Shown in pieces: positions 46,684 to 55,567 of a stretch of DNA of 64,000 nucleotides (position 1 is its first letter; the number at the start of each line of letters is the position of its first letter). The stretch comes from Blastopirellula marina DSM 3645. Lineage in GTDB: Bacteria > Planctomycetota > Planctomycetia > Pirellulales > Pirellulaceae. Where the stretch lies: positions 3,666,148 through 3,730,147 of the forward strand of contig NZ_CH672376.1 of assembly GCF_000153105.1 (NCBI RefSeq), in the 5' to 3' direction. Both the position numbers and the translations under genes were made by a program. Under the pieces are notes generated by a model. That model saw nothing but the letters and a program-made list of their open reading frames with translations, made no database searches and was not told the origin of the DNA.

Positions 46684-48186
46684 TCAGCGAACGATATCCT
46701 CAACCGGCAGTCCAATTGCGATGATCACATCTGCCGACGCTTGAGCGAGTTCGTTGTAGAGATCGAGACGGACTCGCTGGTTTTGCAAGATGCTGTTACG
46801 GGCCTGGACGACGCGCGTGATGTCGACTTCGCCGGCCTGAAACTGGCGTTCGAGCCCGGCGAGTGCGTTGGGAACTTCGATCGGCTCTTCGAGACCAGAG
46901 GCGTGCAAACCTTTGTAGGCCAGTTGGTACCTTTGCCAAGCCGCTTCGCCTTCGAGATTCGCCCTGCGGAACAATTGCCTCCATACGGTCGAACGCTGAT
47001 TTAATTCTGCGATCCGCTGCCGTTCCAACGGACGACCATTGTTGAATACCGGCAGGTCCATCTGGGCTTGTAACCCAAGATAGGTGACTTCGTCACGGCC
47101 ACGCTGATAGTAAGGCCCCACCTGAACGTCAGGCGTCTTGGCGGCGCTGGCCAAACTCAGGTTTGCACGGGCCGCATCGACATCGGCCAGTGCCGCCAGC
47201 ACATCCGGTCGTGACGCCGCCCAACCGGAGATCGATTCGGGGGATGTCCGCTGGCACGGATCTTCGTTTCCATCCGCAATCAAAGTGGGGAGGAGCCAAT
47301 CATGCTGCGTCAGCCGATCCGCAAGTCGCAGCTCGGTTTCGGGCGATAGCCCGACTTGACGTTTCAAATCTCGCAGCGCGAGCTGATAGTTGGCCTGGGC
47401 AAGTCGCAACTGCTGGGCGGTGGACTGGGCGTCGATTCTGGCGATCGCTACGTCGGCCCCTGAAGCCTGTCCCGCATCCAGCTGTTTCTCCAAGGTATTT
47501 TTCAACACCAAGTTGTTCTGGTGACTTTCTTCGGCCAGGTAGAGCAATTCCTGTTGATAGAGCGCGGTCAAGTAAAGTCGAGTAGAGAGTCCAACGTTTT
47601 GCAGCTCCGCCAGATGAATCGACCAGCGAATTTGATTGAGTGCGGAAGCGGCGCTGTTCTCGCGAAATCGTTGTTGATGCGCGAGTTCGATGCGCTGCAT
47701 CAAGAGTACATAGTGATAGGTCGTGCCGACACCGGCGGCTGGCGCATCTTGATAGGGAGTGACCCGAACTTGCGCGAAGGGATTGTAAGGGTAGGTTTCG
47801 GCAACTCCCAACACAGCGGAGCCGACGTTTTCATTTTGACGAAGTGCGACCAGGTCGGGATTCTGAGCAAGTCCCAGTGAGATCGTTTCCATCAAGTTAA
47901 AAGCAGGTTGCGGAAGCTTCGAGAAGACGGGCTCATGTGGGGTCGGCTGGTCCGTCGGCTCGAAATGAGCGGACGCCAGCGTCACCAGATCCGATTCCAA
48001 CTCGATCGCGCTCGCCGGCCGAGCTTCGGCTGGGGAGGAAGTGATGGTTGGGGATGGATTCGCGTCGACTGGATCGGTGACCGGCGGCGGTATTAATACA
48101 TGCGGTTTCGAAGCAGGATCCATGCGGCATCCGATGCCCGCCAAAAAGACCATGCCAAGAATAGTGCCGGACCTGCGCATCTTCAT
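46684..48186 (-). CDS. Outer-membrane metal-efflux lipoprotein (CusC/CzcC-like)
   Basis: A 500-residue TolC-family protein with a lipoprotein signal (TILGMVFLAGIGCRMDP, lipobox Cys near 20), a Pro/Ser-rich linker and two OEP helical repeats (LMETISLGLAQNPDLVALRQ, ASRPDVLAALADVDAARANL). It should form the outer-membrane duct of the metal pump encoded upstream. It starts 195 bp after the pump gene. Its stop at 46684 lies at the breakpoint with the headless LysR gene, so its 3' surroundings have been rearranged. The ending LPVEDIVR is close to a normal family terminus. Confidence 0.88.
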   Translation of the reverse strand: MKMRRSGTILGMVFLAGIGCRMDPASKPHVLIPPPVTDPVDANPSPTITSSPAEARPASAIELESDLVTLASAHFEPTDQPTPHEPVFSKLPQPAFNLMETISLGLAQNPDLVALRQNENVGSAVLGVAETYPYNPFAQVRVTPYQDAPAAGVGTTYHYVLLMQRIELAHQQRFRENSAASALNQIRWSIHLAELQNVGLSTRLYLTALYQQELLYLAEESHQNNLVLKNTLEKQLDAGQASGADVAIARIDAQSTAQQLRLAQANYQLALRDLKRQVGLSPETELRLADRLTQHDWLLPTLIADGNEDPCQRTSPESISGWAASRPDVLAALADVDAARANLSLASAAKTPDVQVGPYYQRGRDEVTYLGLQAQMDLPVFNNGRPLERQRIAELNQRSTVWRQLFRRANLEGEAAWQRYQLAYKGLHASGLEEPIEVPNALAGLERQFQAGEVDITRVVQARNSILQNQRVRLDLYNELAQASADVIIAIGLPVEDIVR

Positions 48187-48381
48187 TTTCCGCCTGATAG
48201 CAATTTTCGATGCTAGCGACTGGGAATCGAAACGTCGTTCGCTTCGATTCCGTGGCCAGCTATGGGCTAAATTCGACGAGTAGGCGGTCGCAACAGCAGT
48301 AGCGAATGTAGCAGTAAAGCGGAGTTAATCTTCTTGTTGGAAAGCTTTGGCGATTACGTGGAAAATGATCGCAATCCGCGT

Positions 48382-51300
48382 CTATTCATCGACCACAGCT
48401 GGCTGAGGTTTGCCCCACAGGAGATAAAGGGGGGGCAGAATGAACAGATTGAGAATCGTCGAAGTGACGAGCCCCCCCACGATGACGACGGCAAGCGGAT
48501 ATTCAATCTCATGCCCTGGCTTATTGCCGGAGATCGCCAACGGCAGCAGAGCTAGCGAGGTTGTCAGCACCGTCATTAAGATCGGCAGTAATCGTTCCTC
48601 CGCACCGCGGACGACCAGGTTAAGTCCGAATGGCTCTCCTTCTTCCAACTGCAGATGCCGGTAGTGGCTGACCAACATAATCCCGTTCCGAGCCGCGATT
48701 CCCAATACGGTGACAAAGCCGATTAGTGATCCCAATGACAGCACGCCTCCGGCGATCCATGCCGCAACCACACCGCCAATCAAGGCGAAAGGTATTGTCA
48801 GCGCGACAATCAGCGTCAGACGCAACGATTGGAAGTCGATATACAAGATGAGAATCATGCCGATCAACGAGACCGCCGAAAGGGCCAGCAGCTGATTTTG
48901 CGACTGCTGACGCGCCGTGTATTCCCCCAAAAACTCGGGATGGTAGCCGCGATCGAATGGCACCGTAAAGACCGCCGCTTCGACATCCCGAGCGACCGAG
49001 CCCAAATCACGTCCTTCCGCATCGCAGCTGACGTCAATTCGCCGTGAGCCCCCTTCGCGTTTGACTTCGTTGGGCGCCGGCACAATGCTGACATCGGCCA
49101 AGTCTTTCAAGGGAACCTGACCGCCGGTGGGCGTATCGATCCGTAAGTCATGCAGCGCGGTCAGGTCGCTTCGCGCCTCTTCGTTGCCCCAGACGACGAC
49201 GTTGTATTTCTTTTGATTCTCGTAGACCTCTCCCACCTTGGTGCCGCGCAACATGGTCGTCACGGCACGGCGAACTTGTCCGGGGGTCAGACCAAACCGT
49301 TCGGCGGCATTGGGACGCAGTCGAACTTCGACCTGCGGCACCAAAACCTGCGGCTCGACCTTCAGGTGGGCAGCTCCTTCCACGTTTTCGATCGCCGCCG
49401 CGACTTCTTTGGCCTTCTCGCGCAAAACATCAAGATCGGGACCATAAACTCGCACCACAATGCTCGAGCTTGAACCCGTCAGCACTTCTTTGACCCGTTC
49501 ACGCAGGTAGGTGAGCACGTCGCGGTACAACCCCGGATACCCTTCCACCGTTTCTAAAATCTGCTCGTGCGTCATTTCATAGTCTGCTTGCTCGTCGATG
49601 CTGATCCAGAGTTCGGTGAAGTTGGGCCCAACGACTTCATCCGCCGCTTCCGCACGGCCGATGTGGCTGCCGAAGTTGCGTACGCCGGGTATTGCTCTTA
49701 GTTCTTTACTAGCTTGAATCGTGACTCGGTCCATTGCTTCAATCGAAGTCCCGGGGCGCTCGACAAAGTGCATCAAAAAGTCGGTCTCTTGGAAGTTCGG
49801 AAGAAACTCTTGCCCCAGCTGACTCGTGAGCCAAGCGGTTCCCAAGAACGAAACGATCAGCAGCGCGATCGCTCCGATCGGACGTCGGATAAACCATGGC
49901 AAGATCAAGTGATAAGGCCGACGCAGCCAACGACTCAAAGGAGGTTCGTGAGCCTCCTTCTTTCCATAGGGCAAAATCATTAACGAGAGCGCCGGAGTCA
50001 CCAACAGCGCCACCAATAGTGAAGCCGAAATCGCCAGGACATAGCCCAACGCTAACGGGCGAAAAAAGGCGCCGGGCAGGCCTTCCAAAAAGAAGATCGG
50101 CAAAAATACCAAGATAATAATCGCCGTCGCATAGACGACGGCGCTGCGGACCTCTAACGACGCGGCGAGCACTACCCGAAAAGACGAACGCGGTTGAGCT
50201 GCTGCGCGGTTCAATCGGAGACGACGCACGATGTTTTCGACGTCGATGATCGCATCGTCGACCACTTCGCCCAGTGCGATCACCAAGCCGGCGATGATCA
50301 TGGTGTTGATCGTCAGCCCCCACCAATAAAGGACAACGATCGTCGCCATCAGCGAAAGAGGAATCGCCGTCAAGCTGATCACGGCGGTTCGCCAATCGTA
50401 GAGAAACAGAACCAGAATGATCACAACCAGCACGCATCCAATTAGCAACGCCTGCGTTAGATTGTCGATCGAACGTTCGATGAAAGTCGCCGGACGAAAA
50501 ATGGTGGAATCGATTTCTACGCCGCGAAGCCCCGGTTTCATCAAATCAAGCGCTTCTTCGATCTTGCGAGTGACTTCTAAAATGTTCGCCGCAGGCTGTT
50601 TTTCTACGATCAGTAACAAACCGGGCACATCGTTGATAATAGCGTCACCAATTGCGGGCGGCGATCCAATTTGGACCTTCGCGACATCTCCCAATCGCAA
50701 CACGGAGCCGGTACGATTGGTCACGACGGCTTGGGACAAGTCTTCTGGCGTTTCGACCGGCGACAATTGCCGGACGGCCAAACGTTGGTTGGGCGTATCG
50801 ACAAAACCGCCTGCGTCAAGGACGACGGCGTCTCCGGCCGACTTCAAGATCATATCAAGCGACAATTGGTGATCGCGCAACCTTTGCGGATCGACCAGAA
50901 CCTGAAATTCTTTGTCCCGCTGCCCCCAGATCGCTACGTTGGCGACGCCTGGAATCGCCATCAAGCGCGGCCGAATCGTCCAGACGGCAAGTTCCGTCAT
51001 TTCACGTTGGTCAAGTTCCTCAGACCAGATCCCGATCTTCATCATCCGGCTCAACGAAGAGAGCGGTTGCAAGATGACCGGAGCCCTGGCCACGACCGGT
51101 AGTCGAGGAGTCTCCGAGGCCAGCCGCTCTTGGACAAGTTGCCGAGTTCGATAGACATCGGCGCCGTAATTCAGCAGCAAGCGAATCGACGACAGCCCCA
51201 GCACCGACTTTGAACGAATCGTCTCTAGGCCGGGGGCGCCTACCAGCGCATTTTCAAGCGGAAATGTGACGAGATTTTCCACCTCTTCCGCAGAAAGCCC

Positions 51301-51459
51301 TGGAGCCTCGGTCTGAATCTCGATGTAGGGTGGGGAGAACTCTGGAAAAACGTCGAGCGGCAGGTGAGGAATCAAGCGAACCCCCACGACGATCAGCATG
51401 ATCGACAGCGCCAGGACGGCGACTCGCAGTTTTAACGCAGATTCGACAAGCCAGCTCAT
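48382..51459 (-). CDS. Heavy-metal RND efflux pump (CusA/CzcA-like)
   Basis: A 1,025-residue inner-membrane proton-driven pump. The N-terminal segment [20 protein letters not shown] and the [20 protein letters not shown] region match the heavy-metal (HME) branch. TM4 reads [18 protein letters not shown], with the two-Asp relay. The second half contains [18 protein letters not shown]. The start has GAGGAA 6 nt upstream. It follows the adaptor gene by 67 bp and precedes the outer-membrane gene. The exported metal (Cu/Ag, Zn/Co/Cd or other) is not determined. Confidence 0.94.
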   Translation of the reverse strand: MSWLVESALKLRVAVLALSIMLIVVGVRLIPHLPLDVFPEFSPPYIEIQTEAPGLSAEEVENLVTFPLENALVGAPGLETIRSKSVLGLSSIRLLLNYGADVYRTRQLVQERLASETPRLPVVARAPVILQPLSSLSRMMKIGIWSEELDQREMTELAVWTIRPRLMAIPGVANVAIWGQRDKEFQVLVDPQRLRDHQLSLDMILKSAGDAVVLDAGGFVDTPNQRLAVRQLSPVETPEDLSQAVVTNRTGSVLRLGDVAKVQIGSPPAIGDAIINDVPGLLLIVEKQPAANILEVTRKIEEALDLMKPGLRGVEIDSTIFRPATFIERSIDNLTQALLIGCVLVVIILVLFLYDWRTAVISLTAIPLSLMATIVVLYWWGLTINTMIIAGLVIALGEVVDDAIIDVENIVRRLRLNRAAAQPRSSFRVVLAASLEVRSAVVYATAIIILVFLPIFFLEGLPGAFFRPLALGYVLAISASLLVALLVTPALSLMILPYGKKEAHEPPLSRWLRRPYHLILPWFIRRPIGAIALLIVSFLGTAWLTSQLGQEFLPNFQETDFLMHFVERPGTSIEAMDRVTIQASKELRAIPGVRNFGSHIGRAEAADEVVGPNFTELWISIDEQADYEMTHEQILETVEGYPGLYRDVLTYLRERVKEVLTGSSSSIVVRVYGPDLDVLREKAKEVAAAIENVEGAAHLKVEPQVLVPQVEVRLRPNAAERFGLTPGQVRRAVTTMLRGTKVGEVYENQKKYNVVVWGNEEARSDLTALHDLRIDTPTGGQVPLKDLADVSIVPAPNEVKREGGSRRIDVSCDAEGRDLGSVARDVEAAVFTVPFDRGYHPEFLGEYTARQQSQNQLLALSAVSLIGMILILYIDFQSLRLTLIVALTIPFALIGGVVAAWIAGGVLSLGSLIGFVTVLGIAARNGIMLVSHYRHLQLEEGEPFGLNLVVRGAEERLLPILMTVLTTSLALLPLAISGNKPGHEIEYPLAVVIVGGLVTSTILNLFILPPLYLLWGKPQPAVVDE

Positions 51460-51526
51460 CGCGGTTCCTCGGTAGATAATGAAAGTTGTCGCAGCGGAAA
51501 GGGAGAAGCGTTACGTCGAACTCGCT

Positions 51527-52810
51527 CTATTTCGCGAATCCAAACTCCGCTCCGGCCAACTCGGCCGCACCTGCAGTGACGACCTTCGCTCCGACCTCAG
51601 GGCCATGCCGAATCGCCGCCCAGTCTTCGTCGACCCAACCGACTTGAACACGTCGCCGGACAAACTTGCGTTCGCCTGTTTGTTCGTAAACCCATTGTCC
51701 TCCATAGATGTCATGAATGACGGCGGCCCAAGGGATTGCGGTTTGCATCTCATCTCCTGTCAGCGGCAAATGCAACGCGATCTTTTGCCCTGCCTGGAAA
51801 CGGTGATTGGGATTTGGCAATTGAAAGTACAAGTCGACGGCCGCGGCCAAGGGGGTCGCGGTTGGGGGAGACGCAATCGGTTGGACGAGTACATCCTGAT
51901 CCGACGGGCGGCCGTCCAGCATCGTCACGCGAGCGGCCTTCGTCGTGTCAATTTCGTGCAAATCACCGACGTAGACGGGTGCTTGAACCCACAGAACTTC
52001 GTCATTCATCACCTCAAACAGGGGCGCTCCAGCGGCGACCATTTCGCCAGGTTGAACCTGGACGGTTCGCAAGATGCCGCTGATCGGCGTGGGAATTGGA
52101 ATCGTAGCGAGAGCGCCAGCATCCTCATCGAGGATGACTCCATCAATTTGACTTTGTCGCTGCTTCGCCGCGGCCAAGCCTTTTTCGGCCAGTTCCAATT
52201 GAGCTTTCGCTTCATCGACGCTCCGTACGGTGCCAACCATATCGTTTAGCAATCTCTCGGCCCGCTGTAATGCGATCTGGGCGGCGTCGACCTGGACCGT
52301 CGCCTGCTGGACAGCACCTTCCGCATCGATCTTTGACTGAGCCAAAGTATTCTTGGCTTCTGCAAATCGAATCCTCTCCGAAGGAGTCAGCACCGCACGC
52401 TCAGGTGACAAAAGCGGGTAGATGGACAAAATCGGCTGACTTTTATTGACACTTCGTCCGGCATCCAGCCTCGATTGACCGCTCGGACTACGCAGCGTGC
52501 CGGCCAGCGGCGCCGAGACAATCACCGACGCATCCGTGGGCAAAACCAAATCGGCGCCATAGGGACGCGTGCGAACCATCTTCCGCTTCTCGACCGCCAC
52601 CGTCTCTAATCCAAGTCGCCTGATCGCATCTTCCGTCAGTTCGATAACGTTAAGATCACTTTCGGAAACTGGACGCGTCGTTTTGGAAGGCGACTCTGCG
52701 GACGACTTCGGCTTAGTCGATTTCTGTTGGCAACCGCATGTCAGCGATACGCAGGCGCAGAGAACCAATAGGACCAGGCAGCGCGCGCTCTGACTAAGCG
52801 TTGGACTCAT
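51527..52810 (-). CDS. Metal-efflux periplasmic adaptor (CusB/CzcB-like lipoprotein)
   Basis: A 427-residue membrane fusion protein. I use the ATG at 52810, which gives a clean lipoprotein signal (ARCLVLLVLCACVSLTCGCQ); the upstream ATG at 52843 is deeper in the sensor-kinase gene. A Lys/Ser-rich linker follows. Then come a barrel/lipoyl half (SAPLAGTLRSPSGQ), a helical hairpin (about 140-230), the lipoyl return (IPTPISGILRTVQVQPGEMV) and a C-terminal domain. It overlaps the sensor kinase by 17 bp. Adaptors of this type bring metal to the RND pump. Confidence 0.92.
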   Translation of the reverse strand: MSPTLSQSARCLVLLVLCACVSLTCGCQQKSTKPKSSAESPSKTTRPVSESDLNVIELTEDAIRRLGLETVAVEKRKMVRTRPYGADLVLPTDASVIVSAPLAGTLRSPSGQSRLDAGRSVNKSQPILSIYPLLSPERAVLTPSERIRFAEAKNTLAQSKIDAEGAVQQATVQVDAAQIALQRAERLLNDMVGTVRSVDEAKAQLELAEKGLAAAKQRQSQIDGVILDEDAGALATIPIPTPISGILRTVQVQPGEMVAAGAPLFEVMNDEVLWVQAPVYVGDLHEIDTTKAARVTMLDGRPSDQDVLVQPIASPPTATPLAAAVDLYFQLPNPNHRFQAGQKIALHLPLTGDEMQTAIPWAAVIHDIYGGQWVYEQTGERKFVRRRVQVGWVDEDWAAIRHGPEVGAKVVTAGAAELAGAEFGFAK

Positions 52811-54251
52811 CAACTTTGACCTTTCCGCGGATGGGCGATTCATGGAGGTTCGTCTCGGGGGGCGACAAATTCTCGCTGCTTGACGAAGCTTTGGGCAAGC
52901 AGATGACGACTTTCGTACCTGCGTTGAGTTCGCTGTGTAACTCGACAGTTCCTTGATGCGCCACGATGATGGCCTGCGTGATCGCTAGCCCCAGACCTGT
53001 ACCGCCGATGGAACGGTTTCGAGAAGAATCCACTCGATGGAACCGATCAAACACACGTTCTAATTGGTTCGTTGGAATCCCGATGCCGTGGTCGCAAATC
53101 GTGACCTGAACTTGCTGGCCGATGTCAGTTGTCTCTACTTCGATCGTCGAATCCGGCGAAGAATACTTGATCGCGTTCTCCAGCACGTTGAAGAAAGCTT
53201 GGCTCAAGCGAACATCGTCTCCCAGCGCTTCACATTCCAGGATCTGATTGGTCGATAACGTAACGCTTCGCGATTCGGAGAGCGGACGCAGTAGTTCGAC
53301 CACGTCTTGCAACAACGCATCGATCTGCACAGGTTCCCTCTCACAAGCGGCGAGACCTGCGTCCTGACGGCTGAGCGTCAATAACTGATCCGCAAGCGTT
53401 CCTAATCGCGTCGCTTCTTCCACGATTACTCGAAGCGCCGTCTTATATTCTTCTTCGGTACGCGTTTTCCGCAGCATTGACTCCGCCTCTGAGCGCAGGA
53501 CGGCCAGCGGCGTTCGTAGTTCGTGCGAAGCGTCGGCGGTGAATCGACGAATTTCTTCCACAGCCCGTTCCAAGCGAGCGATTAGGCGATTCAGCGTTCC
53601 GGCAAGATGCCCTAGTTCATCATGCGGATTGGCGACGGCGATCCGGCGATCGAGTTGCGAGATCGTGATCGAGTCGGCCACCCTGGCAATCTGCTCGACG
53701 GGGGCCAACGCTCTGGCCGCTAGGAAGTAGCCTCCGAAAAGGGCGAACAGAATTCCGATGGGAAGCAGAACCGCGATTAACGCGAACAGGGTTTCAATGT
53801 CCGTGATCAGAGGCTTAAGCGGCGTGAGAACTTTGATGACCAGCTTTCCGTTCTGCTCTTCGACCGTTCTCGTGGCGATACGATAGGATGCGTCGTTCAT
53901 CGCTTGTCGCGTTTCAAATTCATAATCAGCGCCTGACAATTGAGCGGCGACTTCTGACGTTACGCCGGAACTGGCGAACAACACCGCTTGACTCTCATTG
54001 AAAATCACGAAGTCAAACGTCTCATGCTGACGAAATCGCGCCGCTAGATTAACGTCAAGTTCGCTTGGGTCCTCAGCGAGTTGGACCTCTAGGTAAAGTT
54101 CCTGCAGCTCTTCTTGCAATTCCGCATCCATGCGCGCTAACAATTGCTGATAGGTCAGGGGGATCAGCAATGAACAGAAAACCGCCAAAATAGCGGCCAA
54201 TGCAGCGGCATACCAAAGCGTCAAACGCCAACGGATGGAAATGTTCAACAT
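52794..54251 (-). CDS. Sensor histidine kinase (CusS-like)
   Basis: A 485-residue membrane kinase. A first helix (WYAAALAAILAVFCSLLIPL) and a second (LFALIAVLLPIGILFALFGG) flank a periplasmic sensor domain of about 120 residues. A HAMP segment follows, then the phosphoacceptor box FTADASHELRTPLAVLRSEA with His243. The ATP domain has NVLENAIKYSSPDSTI, DHGIGIPTNQLERVFDRFHR and GGTGLGLAITQAI. It overlaps the response-regulator gene by 7 bp and the adaptor gene by 17 bp. It probably senses periplasmic metal and controls this efflux operon. Confidence 0.95.
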   Translation of the reverse strand: MLNISIRWRLTLWYAAALAAILAVFCSLLIPLTYQQLLARMDAELQEELQELYLEVQLAEDPSELDVNLAARFRQHETFDFVIFNESQAVLFASSGVTSEVAAQLSGADYEFETRQAMNDASYRIATRTVEEQNGKLVIKVLTPLKPLITDIETLFALIAVLLPIGILFALFGGYFLAARALAPVEQIARVADSITISQLDRRIAVANPHDELGHLAGTLNRLIARLERAVEEIRRFTADASHELRTPLAVLRSEAESMLRKTRTEEEYKTALRVIVEEATRLGTLADQLLTLSRQDAGLAACEREPVQIDALLQDVVELLRPLSESRSVTLSTNQILECEALGDDVRLSQAFFNVLENAIKYSSPDSTIEVETTDIGQQVQVTICDHGIGIPTNQLERVFDRFHRVDSSRNRSIGGTGLGLAITQAIIVAHQGTVELHSELNAGTKVVICLPKASSSSENLSPPETNLHESPIRGKVKVDESNA

Positions 54252-54922
54252 GGAGGGTCTCCCAGCAAATAACCCTGGCCACGAATCGTGTGCAGAATGG
54301 TTGTTAGCCCAGGCGCTTCGAGTACTTTTCGCAGATGGTTGATATGCACCTGAATGACGTTAGTCCAAGTTGCGGTGGGCTCTTTCCAGACATCCCGCGC
54401 GACCATCTCGCGCGTTACAATTTCGTTACCGTGCCGCATCAGGTAGATCAATATTTCCAGCTGTCGATTCTGAAGTTCCAATTCGTTGCCATCGCGGTAT
54501 GCCTGACGGAGAAGCAAATCGACGGTAATGGGGCCAAATTTCAGCAGCGTGGTTTCCGACTGTGGTCCACGTCGCAAGAGAGCACGAATGCGAGCCAACA
54601 ATTCGTCCCAGGAAAACGGTTTTACTAAGTAGTCGTCGGCGCCTGTATCGAGCCCCCTAACGCGATCTTCCACCGCATCGCGAGCGGTGAGCATCAGCAC
54701 CGCAACGCTATTGCCGTCGCCGCGAACAGCAGCCAGCCAATCGACGCCGCTTCCATCGGGGAGCATGATATCGAGCAGCACTAAATCGACTTGATCGGAG
54801 AACTGCCGACTGGCCGCCGCCAATGTCTCGGCGGCGAGCGTCGCATAGCCGGATTCTTCGAGAGTACGAACAATACTCCCCAGAAGTCGCGGTTCGTCTT
54901 CGACAATCAGGATTAGGGACAT
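54245..54922 (-). CDS. OmpR-family response regulator
   Basis: A 225-residue regulator from the ATG at 54922 (MSLILIVEDEPRLLG); in-frame starts at 54955 and 54979 would add residues without receiver character. The receiver has the acidic pair at 8-9, phosphoacceptor Asp51 (LVLLDIMLPDGSG) and the Lys of LVKPFSWDELL. The C-terminal winged helix (RQLEILIYLMRHGNEIVTRE, NVIQVHINHLRKVLE) binds DNA. It is the first gene of the metal-efflux operon, so the operon is likely self-regulated by this two-component pair. Confidence 0.95.
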   Translation of the reverse strand: MSLILIVEDEPRLLGSIVRTLEESGYATLAAETLAAASRQFSDQVDLVLLDIMLPDGSGVDWLAAVRGDGNSVAVLMLTARDAVEDRVRGLDTGADDYLVKPFSWDELLARIRALLRRGPQSETTLLKFGPITVDLLLRQAYRDGNELELQNRQLEILIYLMRHGNEIVTREMVARDVWKEPTATWTNVIQVHINHLRKVLEAPGLTTILHTIRGQGYLLGDPPC

Positions 54923-55149
54923 GCGGTCAAGCAGTGGGTGAATCGGCAGGTACATCGCAACGCGCTCTACTATCTTCATTCATCGACCGTCCAACGAGAA
55001 GTTCAGGACGTGAAGATAAACTCGAATTCATCTACTGGCTTGGGGGTCAACGCCGGAAAGGTGAAGGCGCCGCCGGATGTTTGTTAACGTTCACGAGCAC
55101 CAAGCTTGCGAGCGGATTTCGATCGGCGTGAGCGCGAATTTGACGAATT

Positions 55150-55315
55150 GCGGTCTTTACAACGATCACGGGCGCCAAGGTCTCTCCCCCGCTACCCTTA
55201 AAACTTTGGCATCTAAGGCGACCACTACGGTCGCCACGCTCCTTTGAGAGACTTTGCTTCGGAACCAGTCATCACTCCGTCGCTTGATGCACTTTCGCAT
55301 CGAGCGACGTTTTTT
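55150..55315 (+). ncRNA. Candidate small RNA or attenuated leader
   Basis: A perfect 7-bp hairpin (GGCGACC-ACTAC-GGTCGCC, 55217-55235) precedes a terminator at 55278-55315, on the plus strand. No plus-strand gene lies upstream for more than 9 kb, so the terminator needs its own transcript. It could be a stand-alone RNA of roughly 100-170 nt or the leader of the esterase gene 250 bp downstream. The 5' end is a guess. Confidence 0.35.
55278..55315 (+). terminator. Strong rho-independent terminator without an upstream gene
   Basis: A 13-bp stem with one G-T pair (55278-55290 with 55297-55309), a 6-nt loop and six T (55310-55315). Confidence 0.88.
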
Positions 55316-55567
55316 GCTCCCTGGATCGGCAAATCGCTTGCTCCACGAAGAACGGGTTCCAACTGTTCAGAGCCGATTTTGCAGGTTTTGGCGATGGTCG
55401 CGGCTTCTTGAACAAATGGTCGCCAGGACGAATCGGTTCAGCTAAACTAGGAGATCACGCGACCGATTTTCCTCGACCAGCATCCCTTTCGAGCATCCCC
55501 GCTCACGAGTGCGTTCTTTCCCCAGCGCCCTTGCCCTGTGCCCCGATTCGTAGTCTGGAGTTCCTTC

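Larger units (their letters stand above)
54923..55567. other. Long intergenic region with structured RNA signals
   Basis: This 645-bp gap between two divergent transcription units must include the promoter of the metal-efflux operon and that of the esterase gene. It holds a hairpin at 55217-55235 and a strong plus-strand terminator at 55278-55315. Open frames in it do not look coding. Confidence 0.5.

Noticed and set aside
49739-50437. Minus-strand frame of 232 codons
   Set aside because: Alternative frame inside the metal RND pump gene.
51479-52249. Plus-strand frame of 256 codons
   Set aside because: It lies entirely opposite the adaptor gene, which has clear family motifs.
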